A stretch of 35,391 nucleotides of DNA from Bacteroidales bacterium (GTDB lineage: Bacteria; Bacteroidota; Bacteroidia; Bacteroidales; UBA3824), in contig JAFPYR010000041.1 in NCBI GenBank assembly GCA_017412115.1, positions 1 to 35,391 of the forward strand, read 5' to 3'. Made by a program: the position numbers and the translations under genes. Shown here piece after piece: positions 14,704-22,381 of the stretch; within the stretch, counting starts at the first letter, position 1, and every line of letters starts with the position of its first letter. The notes beneath the pieces were generated by a model. That model made no database searches. It had not been told where the DNA came from and worked only from the letters and a program-made list of their open reading frames with translations.

Positions 14704-16698
14704 ATGAGAAGACTGCTACTAATTACCGCACTCCTGCCGACGGTACTTTACGCGCAAAATCCCGTAATCAGGGATCTTTACAGCGCAGACCCGACGGCAA
14801 GGGTTTTCAACGGGAAGGTGTATCTCTTTCCGTCGCATGACATCTTGCAACCCGACCCATTGCCACAGGGTCAACGCCCAAACTGGTTTTGCATGGAGGA
14901 CTACCATGTATTCTCCTCCGACAACCTCACCGAATGGACTGACCACGGCGTAATCCTCAAACAGGAAGACGTGCCGTGGGGCAATCCAACCGCTTACAGT
15001 ATGTGGGCTCCTGACTGCGTATATCGCAATGGCAAGTATTATTTCTACTTCCCCGACGCGCCCAAGGGCGGAATGGGATTTGGCATTGGTGTTGCCATTG
15101 CAGACAAGCCCGAAGGCCCCTACACTCCCGTCAAGGAAAACATCAAGGGTATCAACGGCATCGACCCCTGCGTTCTCCAAGCATCCGACGGTAACGCCTA
15201 CATTTTCTGGGGCGCGGGACGATGTGCAAAACTCAAAGAAAACATGATTGAAATCGCCGACGACACCCCGAAAGAAAAAGTGAAATGGGGTGAGCGCGAA
15301 TTTGAGATGGTTGGCGTCAACTGCCTCCAAGGTCTGCCAAACCGTCAGGCGGAAGGCCCGTTTGCTTTTGAGTACAATGGCAACTATTACCTCACATACC
15401 CCTACGTGCGCACCAACACAGAGGTGCTCGGCTATGCAATGAGCAAAAATCCCATGGGACCTTACGAATACAAGGGTCTCATCATGGCTGAACACGCCGA
15501 CAGTTGCTGGACAAACCACCATTCAATCATCAACTTCAAGGGTCAGTGGTACTTGTTCTATCACCACAACGACTTCTCCCCCAACGACGACAAGAGGCGC
15601 AGCGTCCGCATTGAAAAACTCTATTTCAACCCCGACGGCACAATCCAGGAAGTGAAGCCGACAATGCGCGGCGTGGGCATCAACGACGCTTTGAGCGTTG
15701 TGAATGTTGACCGCTACAACGAGGCTTCCAAGGACGTTACGACTGGATTTGTGGACACCGCCGACACTTTCAAGGGCTGGTACGCAGGTCTCAAACAGAA
15801 GGGCAGTTACATCATCTACAAGGATGTTGACTTCTCAAAAGTGAAAAACCGCGCATACGCCATCGCCGCCGTCCGCGCCAAAAAGAACACCAAGTTTACC
15901 ATTCATGAAAAATCGCCCAAAGGCAAGGTAATTGCCGACTTCACAGTAACAGTGGTTACCGAAGGACGATTCCGCAGGGATTACAGCGGTCATTGGCTTG
16001 CTGTTACCTCAACGCTCAAATACATCCCCAACGGCGTTACAGACATCTGTGTTGTTGCAGACGCCGACGGTTTCGACATCGACAATGTTGAGTTCAAAAA
16101 CCGCCTCGATTATTACGACAACGCCACCGGCGAATCCTCCATGCCCGACGCCGACGGCTTCATACACCGCTGGAACGTACTCGAACCCATTGGACTCGAT
16201 ATCAACACAAACATTCTCTTCACCGACAGTTATCTGGCTACCACGATGGGCGACCCCAAGGTTCAGGCTCTCATCAAAAACGTTCCCGCTGCCAATCAGA
16301 AGGTTAAATACGACACACAGACCCTCACTTGGCACAAGATTGAGAGCAATTATTACAATGTGAAACTATTCCGTTTTGCCGAGCAATACGGCAAGAAGAT
16401 TTACGGCGTATTGTTCCCCGTGACCACCGTCATCGAATGCGACGAGGACATGCCAAATGTAAGGCTCATGGCAGGCAGCAACTCCGCCTCCAAGTGGTAT
16501 CTCAACGGCGAGGAAATCCTCACAATGTCCGGCGACCGCCGCATGGTGAAAGACGACTGCGCTTCCAAGGCGGTAACACTCAAAAAAGGCACAAACGTCC
16601 TCTCCGGCCTCATCATCAACGGCCCCGGCATGAGCGACTTCTGCACACGTTTCATCGACCAGAACGGCAAAACTGTTAAAAACTTCAAGGTAAAATAA
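14704..16698 (+). CDS. Secreted GH43 glycosidase with CBM6-like domain and C-terminal domain
   Basis: A 664-aa protein with a signal peptide (MRRLLLITALLPTVLYAQ). The GH43 five-bladed propeller spans about 20-330, with three catalytic acids visible: Asp29 in YSADPTARVF, Asp154 in GIDPCVL and Glu217 in QAEGPFAF. Motifs YSMWAPDCVYRNGKYY and NHHSIINFKGQWYLFYHHN are typical of xylosidase/arabinofuranosidase-type GH43. Residues ~335-475 look like a CBM6-like beta-sandwich ending FDIDNVEF. The last ~180 residues are a separate unrecognised module (FIHRWNVLEPIGLD, ASKWYLNGEEIL). Likely removes arabinose or xylose from hemicellulose. The next GH43 begins 1 nt after this stop, so the two are co-translated. 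Confidence 0.92.
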   Translation: MRRLLLITALLPTVLYAQNPVIRDLYSADPTARVFNGKVYLFPSHDILQPDPLPQGQRPNWFCMEDYHVFSSDNLTEWTDHGVILKQEDVPWGNPTAYSMWAPDCVYRNGKYYFYFPDAPKGGMGFGIGVAIADKPEGPYTPVKENIKGINGIDPCVLQASDGNAYIFWGAGRCAKLKENMIEIADDTPKEKVKWGEREFEMVGVNCLQGLPNRQAEGPFAFEYNGNYYLTYPYVRTNTEVLGYAMSKNPMGPYEYKGLIMAEHADSCWTNHHSIINFKGQWYLFYHHNDFSPNDDKRRSVRIEKLYFNPDGTIQEVKPTMRGVGINDALSVVNVDRYNEASKDVTTGFVDTADTFKGWYAGLKQKGSYIIYKDVDFSKVKNRAYAIAAVRAKKNTKFTIHEKSPKGKVIADFTVTVVTEGRFRRDYSGHWLAVTSTLKYIPNGVTDICVVADADGFDIDNVEFKNRLDYYDNATGESSMPDADGFIHRWNVLEPIGLDINTNILFTDSYLATTMGDPKVQALIKNVPAANQKVKYDTQTLTWHKIESNYYNVKLFRFAEQYGKKIYGVLFPVTTVIECDEDMPNVRLMAGSNSASKWYLNGEEILTMSGDRRMVKDDCASKAVTLKKGTNVLSGLIINGPGMSDFCTRFIDQNGKTVKNFKVK

Positions 16699-16699
16699 A

Positions 16700-18160
16700 A
16701 TGACGAAAAAGTTTATATTCCCGATATTTGCTGCGCTGACGGTTACGACTGCATCGGCGCAGGTAGGCGCACCCTACATCCACGACCCATCGACATTGGC
16801 GGAATGTGATGGCAAGTATTACACATTTGGCACTGGCGGCGGCGGATTGATTTCTGACGACGGCGGCTGGACATGGCACGGCGGCGCAGAGCGTCCCGGC
16901 GGCGGTGCTGCACCCGACGTTTTGAAGATTGGCGACCGTTACTTGGTGGCGTACAGCGCAACTGGCGGCGGTCTCGGCGGCGGTCATTACGGCAAAATCC
17001 TCACAATGTGGAACAAGACCCTCGACCCCAAGTCGCCCGACTTCAAATACTCTGTAGCAAAGGAAGTTGCGGCTTCCGACGGTGTGGAGGATTGCGACGC
17101 AATCGACGCCGGTCTCCTCTATGTGAAGGAGCAAAACAGGCTGTTTGTAAGTTACGGCACGTATTTCGGCAATATCCGCATCATCGAGCTCGACCCCGAA
17201 ACTGCAGGCCGCAAGTCTGGCGCAAAACCCGTGGACGTTGCCATCGACTGCGAGGCTTCCGACATTCTCTACGTTGACGGCTGGTACTATTTGCTCGGCA
17301 CTCACGGCACTTGCTGTGATGGTGTCAATTCTACCTACAACATCGTCGTTGGCCGCTCCAAAGACATCTATGGTCCCTACCTCGACAATACCGGTCGCGA
17401 TATGAAACAGGGCGGCGGCAAAATGGTTGTAAATACCTACGGCAAGGCTGTCGGCGCGGGACACTTCGGACGTTTCGTTGTTGACGACGGCGTTGAGGTG
17501 ATGTCGTTGCACTTCGAGGCTGATTTTGAGCGCAGCGGCAGGAGCGTGCTCTCCATTCTCCCAATCGTATGGAAAGACGGTTGGCCAAAGGCTGGCAAGA
17601 AGATGGAATCGGGCGTTTATTCCATTCAGTCGGAGCGTCGCGGCTATGCGTTGGAACTCGCCACAGATTTTGTCCGCATCCAGCAAGACCGTCAGGGATG
17701 GTTCCGCGCCAACAATGATGAACCCGTAAAACCCATCGCAACGCAGCAACTCGCCGACGTCCAAAATACTTGGCCAAAAGGCACTGCACCGGCGCGTCTG
17801 AGCGACTACATGCTCCGTCCAAACCAGTATTGGAACATTGAACCCGCCGAGGGCAAGGGCGGCTATCCTGGCAATCCTTATTTCAAGATTACCATCAATG
17901 GCACCACCCGCGCACTCGCAGCCGGCAATGGTATGGACGTAGTGGTTGCCGACAATTTCACCGGCGACGACACACAACTCTGGCGCATCGAGCAATGCAC
18001 CGACGGCACTTACCGCATTATGCCCAAGCGCATTCCCGGTCAATCCACCGACAACACCAAATTTGTCCTCTATTCCATCGCCGATTCCACTCCGATTCTC
18101 AAAGAGTGGGATTCCAAAGACGACAACGCAAAATGGAATTTTGTGGATAAGGAGAAGTAG
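16700..18160 (+). CDS. Secreted GH43 (arabinan-type) glycosidase with ricin-like C-terminus
   Basis: A 486-aa protein with a signal peptide (KKFIFPIFAALTVTTASAQ). The GH43 core (about 25-310) has Asp29 in YIHDPSTLAECDGKYYTFG, Asp136 in CDAIDAGLL and Glu185 in CEASDILYVDGWYYL, matching the catalytic triad of endo-arabinanase-like members. Glycine-rich loops (GGGGLISDDGGW, GGGLGGGHYG) are characteristic of this subgroup. The C-terminal ~150 residues resemble a beta-trefoil, with QLWRIEQ and AKWNF repeats that fit ricin-type carbohydrate-binding (QxW). The start is 1 nt after the first GH43 stop. Activity on arabinan or arabinoxylan is inferred from family. A 495-aa open frame exists on the opposite strand but is a shadow. 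Confidence 0.9.
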   Translation: MTKKFIFPIFAALTVTTASAQVGAPYIHDPSTLAECDGKYYTFGTGGGGLISDDGGWTWHGGAERPGGGAAPDVLKIGDRYLVAYSATGGGLGGGHYGKILTMWNKTLDPKSPDFKYSVAKEVAASDGVEDCDAIDAGLLYVKEQNRLFVSYGTYFGNIRIIELDPETAGRKSGAKPVDVAIDCEASDILYVDGWYYLLGTHGTCCDGVNSTYNIVVGRSKDIYGPYLDNTGRDMKQGGGKMVVNTYGKAVGAGHFGRFVVDDGVEVMSLHFEADFERSGRSVLSILPIVWKDGWPKAGKKMESGVYSIQSERRGYALELATDFVRIQQDRQGWFRANNDEPVKPIATQQLADVQNTWPKGTAPARLSDYMLRPNQYWNIEPAEGKGGYPGNPYFKITINGTTRALAAGNGMDVVVADNFTGDDTQLWRIEQCTDGTYRIMPKRIPGQSTDNTKFVLYSIADSTPILKEWDSKDDNAKWNFVDKEK

Positions 18161-18197
18161 GAAGATTGTCATATCCGGTTAGAAAATTGCATTTCTG

Positions 18198-18242
18198 TAA
18201 CCCCGTATATCACAGCGCGTTAGCGTACGATGTGCGGGGTTA
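18198..18242 (+). terminator. Hairpin terminator after the GH43 operon
   Basis: TAACCCCG (18198-18205) pairs with CGGGGTTA (18235-18242); a small CGC-GTTA-GCG hairpin lies in the loop. The structure follows the GH43 stop by 38 nt. The T run is weak, so it may also be a dispersed hairpin element. Confidence 0.6.
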
Positions 18243-18314
18243 TTATGTAAGAAACGTTTTTAGAAAGTTTATAAGAAAAAATTTATATGTTCTATACAGA
18301 AATGTTGTGTGTTG

Positions 18315-18345
18315 TTGCAAGTCTCAAAAATGTCGCATACCTTTG
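18315..18345 (+). promoter_or_regulatory. Promoter 1 of the phage-like island
   Basis: TTG (18315-18317), a 20-nt spacer, then TACCTTTG (18338-18345). The surrounding block AAAAATGTCGCATACCTTTGCAG recurs 85 bp downstream with two changes. Confidence 0.65.
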
Positions 18346-18410
18346 CAGAGAAATTAAAAACACGGCATAAGCCAGATATTAGGAAAAAAATAATACGTGT
18401 TTACAAATAG

Positions 18411-18435
18411 AAAAATGTTGCATATCTTTGCAGAA
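18411..18435 (+). promoter_or_regulatory. Promoter 2, near-duplicate of promoter 1
   Basis: The block AAAAATGTTGCATATCTTTG followed by CAG matches 18326-18348 except at two positions, and carries TATCTTTG at 18423-18430. It lies 12 nt before the small ORF at 18447. A -33 TTG is not clear here. Confidence 0.55.
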
Positions 18436-18446
18436 AATTTTTGTTT

Positions 18447-18578
18447 ATGGTAAATAATCAATTAATGGTCAGGGTTCTGACTGGTGGAATGCCAAATGCC
18501 CTGAAGGAAGAAGTAGAATGTCAGAATAATACAAATGACAAAGTTTTAACCATTAAAAACGGAGGTATTTATGTATAA
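18447..18578 (+). CDS. Small 43-aa ORF translationally coupled to the phage-like protein
   Basis: Encodes 43 residues beginning MVNNQLMVRVLTGGMPNALK and ending TIKNGGIYV. Its stop (18576-18578) overlaps the next gene's ATG (18571) by 8 nt, a typical coupling arrangement, and it begins just downstream of the second promoter. A strong GGAGG lies within this ORF and serves the next gene. No family is recognised. The regular coupling and promoter placement favour a real gene, but a leader peptide is equally possible. Confidence 0.5.
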   Translation: MVNNQLMVRVLTGGMPNALKEEVECQNNTNDKVLTIKNGGIYV

Positions 18579-20232
18579 CAATCCGCGTAACCGCTGCGAA
18601 ATAGTGCAGCCAAAGAGTTGGGATTTCATCATGGAATCGGCTGGGGAAGACATCAGATCCAATCCAAGATTAATCTTTACGCCCAAACATAAAGATTGGA
18701 GGGATATTTTGAAATGGCTATCGCCAAAGGACGTATCCAGCATTTTTGAAAAGTTGCCATTCGAAGATCAGAAAGACATCTTTGTTAACGACAGGGATGC
18801 TTTCAAAGAATTGCCCGACGAGACAAAAGAAAGGTTCAATGCTAATTATTTTGCAACTGGCGGACAGACCAACCCAACGCCTGTAATCCCACCCGTCAAC
18901 CCACCGCAGAACCCGAAAAAAACGCTTAGCAATCCCGAAGAGCCAGTCTATGACGGCGGTATGCTGCCCGAAATGACCGTAACATCCGAGCCTATGCCGT
19001 GGTATGAAAAAGCATACCGAAAGACGAAAAGGGCGATAAGTGGTGGAGTGGACGCATTAATGACCTCTTTGGATACACCGATGATGGCACAAGGGCTGTT
19101 GAACGGCTCCCCGACACAATCAATGCTTGGCTACAATGCTTACGTACCCTCTACTGTGGGCAGCGAATTGGAATTTGCCGCGACTAACGCCGCAATGCCA
19201 TTTTATGCGTTAAAACCGGTACAACTTGGCTTCGCAGGATATGGAGCATATAATCTTGCCGGTGAGGATGGAGTTAAGAAAACTAAACAAGCATTTGATG
19301 AAGGTAGATACGATGATATGGTATTGTCAGGATTAGGCGACATGATGAACTTAGGCATGACGATTGCACCAGCAGCAAACGGCGCAAAAAGAACCATTGG
19401 CAAGACAATGGATTATTTGCACACTGACAATACAAGTAGTATCAATACTTTGACCAAACAGGACAATTTTTTGTCAAACAATGTCAATCATCAAGTATAT
19501 ATGTCGTCAGAACGTAGTAATAACGGAGGCTTGTTTGCCAAAATCAAAGGGTTTATAAACGAAAAAAGAGTCGATGCCGAAAGGATCAAGTCTGCGTTAA
19601 TATTTGAACTGTCCACGAATGATTATTATCGTAGGCTTAGAAATGCAGGCTATTCCGATGCACAGATTTCGACTATAATTGCGGACAAAAAACGAGCGAT
19701 AAGCGAAACTACGATTCGGTTTGTGTCTGTCCGTACTCCAAATGAAAGTTATTACAGCGATGGTGTCGCATATATAGGAACGAAAGGTGCCAGTACAGAC
19801 GAAATTGTGGAGTCTATTATGCATGAAGTAGGGCATTCAGACCTAAGAACAGATTTGGAAGGATTGCGCCTTGTACGTGATTACAACGAGCGGCATGTCC
19901 CTGCGTTTCGGAGAGAGTATTTAAATGATATGTCCGAGAATGGCAATCCGCCAGCATGGGACTACTATGGAAACCATTCCGAAGCGAGCCGCAGGGCTTG
20001 GGCTGTCATAAGGTGGGGACAAAAAAATTGTCCGAACAAATCCCTTGACGAAGTGTATGATATTATACAAACCAAAATTATTAACGGGGAGACAATCCCA
20101 AAAGATGTTTACGACTATGTGTACAGTTACAACGAGCCCAAATCAGCAAAAGAATTTCTCAGAAGAGCAATTGCGATATCTTCACCTTACATTGGAGCAG
20201 GCGCAGCGTATTCCATATATACAGACGATTGA
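18571..20232 (+). CDS. Phage-like protein with HEVGH metalloprotease motif
   Basis: A 553-aa protein with a strong GGAGG ribosome binding site at 18561-18565. The N-terminus (~1-90) is hydrophilic, then YFATGG (93-98), a proline-rich linker, and MLPEMTVTSE (131-140). From memory, FATGG and LPEVTVT-type tags followed by small/hydrophobic 'LGxYGAYNLxG' and 'SGLGDMMNLGMTIAPA' segments are frequent in large accessory or structural proteins of crAss-like phages. H418-E-V-G-H422, in IVESIMHEVGHSDLR, is an HExxH zinc-protease motif. The C-terminus is a hydrophobic Gly/Ala tail (SSPYIGAGAAYSIY). It is likely phage-derived, perhaps a protease or injected protein. I cannot name a family. Confidence 0.6.
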   Translation: MYNNPRNRCEIVQPKSWDFIMESAGEDIRSNPRLIFTPKHKDWRDILKWLSPKDVSSIFEKLPFEDQKDIFVNDRDAFKELPDETKERFNANYFATGGQTNPTPVIPPVNPPQNPKKTLSNPEEPVYDGGMLPEMTVTSEPMPWYEKAYRKTKRAISGGVDALMTSLDTPMMAQGLLNGSPTQSMLGYNAYVPSTVGSELEFAATNAAMPFYALKPVQLGFAGYGAYNLAGEDGVKKTKQAFDEGRYDDMVLSGLGDMMNLGMTIAPAANGAKRTIGKTMDYLHTDNTSSINTLTKQDNFLSNNVNHQVYMSSERSNNGGLFAKIKGFINEKRVDAERIKSALIFELSTNDYYRRLRNAGYSDAQISTIIADKKRAISETTIRFVSVRTPNESYYSDGVAYIGTKGASTDEIVESIMHEVGHSDLRTDLEGLRLVRDYNERHVPAFRREYLNDMSENGNPPAWDYYGNHSEASRRAWAVIRWGQKNCPNKSLDEVYDIIQTKIINGETIPKDVYDYVYSYNEPKSAKEFLRRAIAISSPYIGAGAAYSIYTDD

Positions 20233-20245
20233 AGTTACGCCCGAA

Positions 20246-20536
20246 ATGCTCGAAGAACAAAGAGAGAAAATTAGGCAGGCAGAAAAATCTGTAAGGCGAC
20301 CCAATTTCAGACTTTGGAAAAAGTGGGGACACATACGGTACGATTTCAGACAAAAGAGGTTTATGTATCACGATTTTAAAAATCATGGATTCCGAGATGA
20401 CAAATGGTTCAGATGGGCTGTGGATTGGGGAATTGACAACTTTCCAGATTTCTATGAGAAAGAGGCACTTAAATGCCTTGAATTGGGGCTTAAGCCCTAT
20501 AAAGGATTGATATTCCGTGTAATAGGTTTTTATTAA
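20246..20536 (+). CDS. Small hypothetical protein downstream of the phage-like gene
   Basis: A 96-aa basic, aromatic-rich protein if it starts at the ATG at 20246, 13 nt after the preceding stop. The frame stays open upstream to about 20045, but that would overlap the previous gene by ~190 nt, so the later start is preferred. Notable stretches are RPNFRLWKKWGHIRYDF and WFRWAVDWGIDNFPDFYEK, with eight Trp/Tyr clustered in the middle. No family is recognised. As the second gene of the island it could be a partner or immunity-like protein, but this is inference. Confidence 0.55.
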   Translation: MLEEQREKIRQAEKSVRRPNFRLWKKWGHIRYDFRQKRFMYHDFKNHGFRDDKWFRWAVDWGIDNFPDFYEKEALKCLELGLKPYKGLIFRVIGFY

Positions 20537-20619
20537 ACAATCATGGCAATTGCTCAGGCTGACGAATGGCGCATAAAAAAACGATGCAAATAGGCAGCAC
20601 CAGGATTACTCAATAATTT

Positions 20620-20662
20620 CAGCTGCCAGTCTTGCAAATAGATTGGCGGCTGTTTTGTTTTT
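20620..20662 (+). terminator. Intrinsic terminator closing the phage-like island
   Basis: CAGCTGCCAGTC (20620-20631) and GATTGGCGGCTG (20641-20652) form a 12-bp stem with two G-U pairs around a 9-nt loop, followed by TTTTGTTTTT. Confidence 0.85.
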
Positions 20663-20710
20663 GAAGGAAAGTTTTTGCATCGTTACTTAGTGTATTTCAA
20701 AAAAAATTTT

Positions 20711-20718
20711 TACATTTG
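20711..20718 (+). promoter_or_regulatory. -7 box TACATTTG of the AAA-nuclease gene
   Basis: TACATTTG lies 23 nt upstream of the ATG at 20742 and matches TAnnTTTG. No clear TTG is seen at the usual distance. Confidence 0.5.
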
Positions 20719-20741
20719 CACAAACATTTTACAGCGCGAAT

Positions 20742-22307
20742 ATGAGACGTTTCAACACAACTGGCATTTGTTATCCCGACGAGCATTATATGGTTGACAT
20801 CAGCGACCGACTTGCCGACATAGAGCAACGTGTTTCCTATGGCGAATACATCACCATCAATCGTGGCCGTCAGTATGGAAAGACAACTACGCTTTACCAT
20901 TTAGCAAAGCGGTTGAGCGATAAATATGCGGTGTTTTCGATAAGTTTTGAATCAATAGGGGAAACGGAGTTTAAGACCACAGAAACTCTTTCATTTGCTT
21001 TTGCCGATGCCTTGAAGTCTGCAATCGTCAACGAGGAAATCCCTGACATTGACGAACCAGCAAAAAATGCAATATTGGAGGTCGTGGATGCCGCTATTGA
21101 CGACCAAATCAAGATAAAAGATTTATCTGATTTGATAACATCCGTCTGCAAAAAATCTTCGCGCCCTATTGTGCTGATAATCGACGAGGTGGACAACGCA
21201 AGCAATTATGAATCTTTCATTGAATTGCTAAGGATGCTCCGCAGCAAATATCTTGTGCGCAAAAAAGCCCGCACCTTCCAATCCGTAATCCTCGCCGGAG
21301 TTTACGACATCAAAAATCTCAAACTCAAAGTGCGTCCCGAAACCGACCACCAATACAATTCGCCGTGGAACATCGCCGTGTCGTATGATGGCGATATGTC
21401 ATTCTCTGCCAGCGACATCAAAAAAATGTTGGCTGAATACGAAAACGACCATCATACGGGTATGGATTTGAGCGCGATTGCACAAATGATTTACGACTAC
21501 ACGTCGGGGTATCCGTTTTTTGTATCGAGGGTATGCCAACTAATTGACAATGAGAAATTTGGTTGGAACAAAGAAGGAGTATTAGATGCCGTGAAACTGT
21601 TGCTCAAAGAACAAAATACGTTTTTCGACGACCTGTCCAAAAAGTTGGATACATTCCCGGACATGAACAAAATGCTGAAAGAAATTCTGTTCAGTGGCTA
21701 CGCACCAAGTTTCAACATTTACTATAAACATATTTCTATTGCTGCCATGTTCAATTATATTGGCGACTGCAACGGGAAGGTGAAAATATCGAACCGAATC
21801 ATTGAAACATGGCTCTACAACTTATTTTCAACCGAAGAAGAAATCGACAGCCACCTTTATGACAAGGGCAGCATCGAAAAGAGCCAGTTCATCGATGGCA
21901 AGACCCTCAAAATGGACAAAATCCTTGAAAAATTCGCCCAACATTTCCGGGATATTTACGGCAACAAAGATTTGAATTTCAAGGAGGAGGAAGGACGCCG
22001 ATTCTTTATGCTCTACATCCGCCCAATTATCAACGGCACAGGCAATTATTACATAGAGGCAGAGACCCGCGACCGCTCTCGCACCGATATGATTATCGAC
22101 TATTACGGCACACAATACATCATTGAGATGAAGATTTGGCGCGGCGACAGTTACAACGAACGCGGCGAAAATCAACTTTTTGAATACCTCGATTTTTACC
22201 ACACCGACAAAGGCTACTTGCTGAGTTTCTGTTTCAACAAGAAATCCAAACCCGAAGCAAAGACGATAAGCCTTGGTGGCAAGGAGATTGTGGAGGTGAT
22301 TGTGTAG
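20742..22307 (+). CDS. AAA ATPase with C-terminal PD-(D/E)XK nuclease-like domain
   Basis: A 521-aa protein. The N-terminal P-loop domain has the Walker A variant NRGRQYGKTTTL at about 45-55 and Walker B PIVLIIDEVDNA at about 141-152. The middle is helical. The C-terminal domain (~400-521) has RTDMIIDYYGTQYIIEMKIWRG, the D...ExK arrangement of the PD-(D/E)XK fold, followed by QLFEYLDFYHTDKGYLLSF. This matches the predicted AAA-ATPase plus DUF1703-like nuclease family, abundant in Bacteroidales and Clostridia, often many copies per genome. Function is unknown; a role in defence or mobile-element biology has been suggested for such proteins but not shown here. It is monocistronic. Confidence 0.88.
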   Translation: MRRFNTTGICYPDEHYMVDISDRLADIEQRVSYGEYITINRGRQYGKTTTLYHLAKRLSDKYAVFSISFESIGETEFKTTETLSFAFADALKSAIVNEEIPDIDEPAKNAILEVVDAAIDDQIKIKDLSDLITSVCKKSSRPIVLIIDEVDNASNYESFIELLRMLRSKYLVRKKARTFQSVILAGVYDIKNLKLKVRPETDHQYNSPWNIAVSYDGDMSFSASDIKKMLAEYENDHHTGMDLSAIAQMIYDYTSGYPFFVSRVCQLIDNEKFGWNKEGVLDAVKLLLKEQNTFFDDLSKKLDTFPDMNKMLKEILFSGYAPSFNIYYKHISIAAMFNYIGDCNGKVKISNRIIETWLYNLFSTEEEIDSHLYDKGSIEKSQFIDGKTLKMDKILEKFAQHFRDIYGNKDLNFKEEEGRRFFMLYIRPIINGTGNYYIEAETRDRSRTDMIIDYYGTQYIIEMKIWRGDSYNERGENQLFEYLDFYHTDKGYLLSFCFNKKSKPEAKTISLGGKEIVEVIV

Positions 22308-22313
22308 TAAAAA

Positions 22314-22360
22314 TAGGGACGCGGCGCAAAAAAATAGGGACGCGGCACGCCACGTCCCTA
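22314..22360. repeat. Palindromic repeat TAGGGACGYGGC, tandem copy and hairpin
   Basis: TAGGGACGCGGCGC at 22314-22327 is followed at 22335-22360 by a 26-bp near-palindrome starting TAGGGACGCGGCACGC and ending CGTCCCTA, with one mismatch in the 12-bp arms. It lies between two convergent genes and probably acts as a bidirectional terminator. The first partial copy looks like a duplication of the left arm. Confidence 0.75.
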
Positions 22361-22381
22361 CAAATATTCAAAAATCAATCG

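Larger units (their letters stand above)
18161..18446. other. Regulatory spacer between the GH43 genes and the phage-like island
   Basis: Contains the terminator at 18198-18242, two near-identical promoter-like segments at 18326-18350 and 18411-18435, and no other recognisable gene. Confidence 0.6.

Noticed and set aside
14719..15522. 267-aa minus strand frame opposite the first GH43 gene
   Set aside because: Shadow of the GH43 gene; no supporting motif.
16685..18172. 495-aa open frame antisense to the second GH43 gene
   Set aside because: The GH43 protein on the + strand has a clear signal peptide, catalytic residues and spacing with its neighbour. The antisense frame has no recognisable domain and lacks stops because of the GC-biased third positions of the real gene.
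20045..20245. Longer N-terminus of the small gene at 20246, overlapping the phage-like gene by ~190 nt
   Set aside because: The upstream frame's reading overlaps a well-formed C-terminal Gly/Ala tail of the phage-like protein, and an ATG lies just after its stop.
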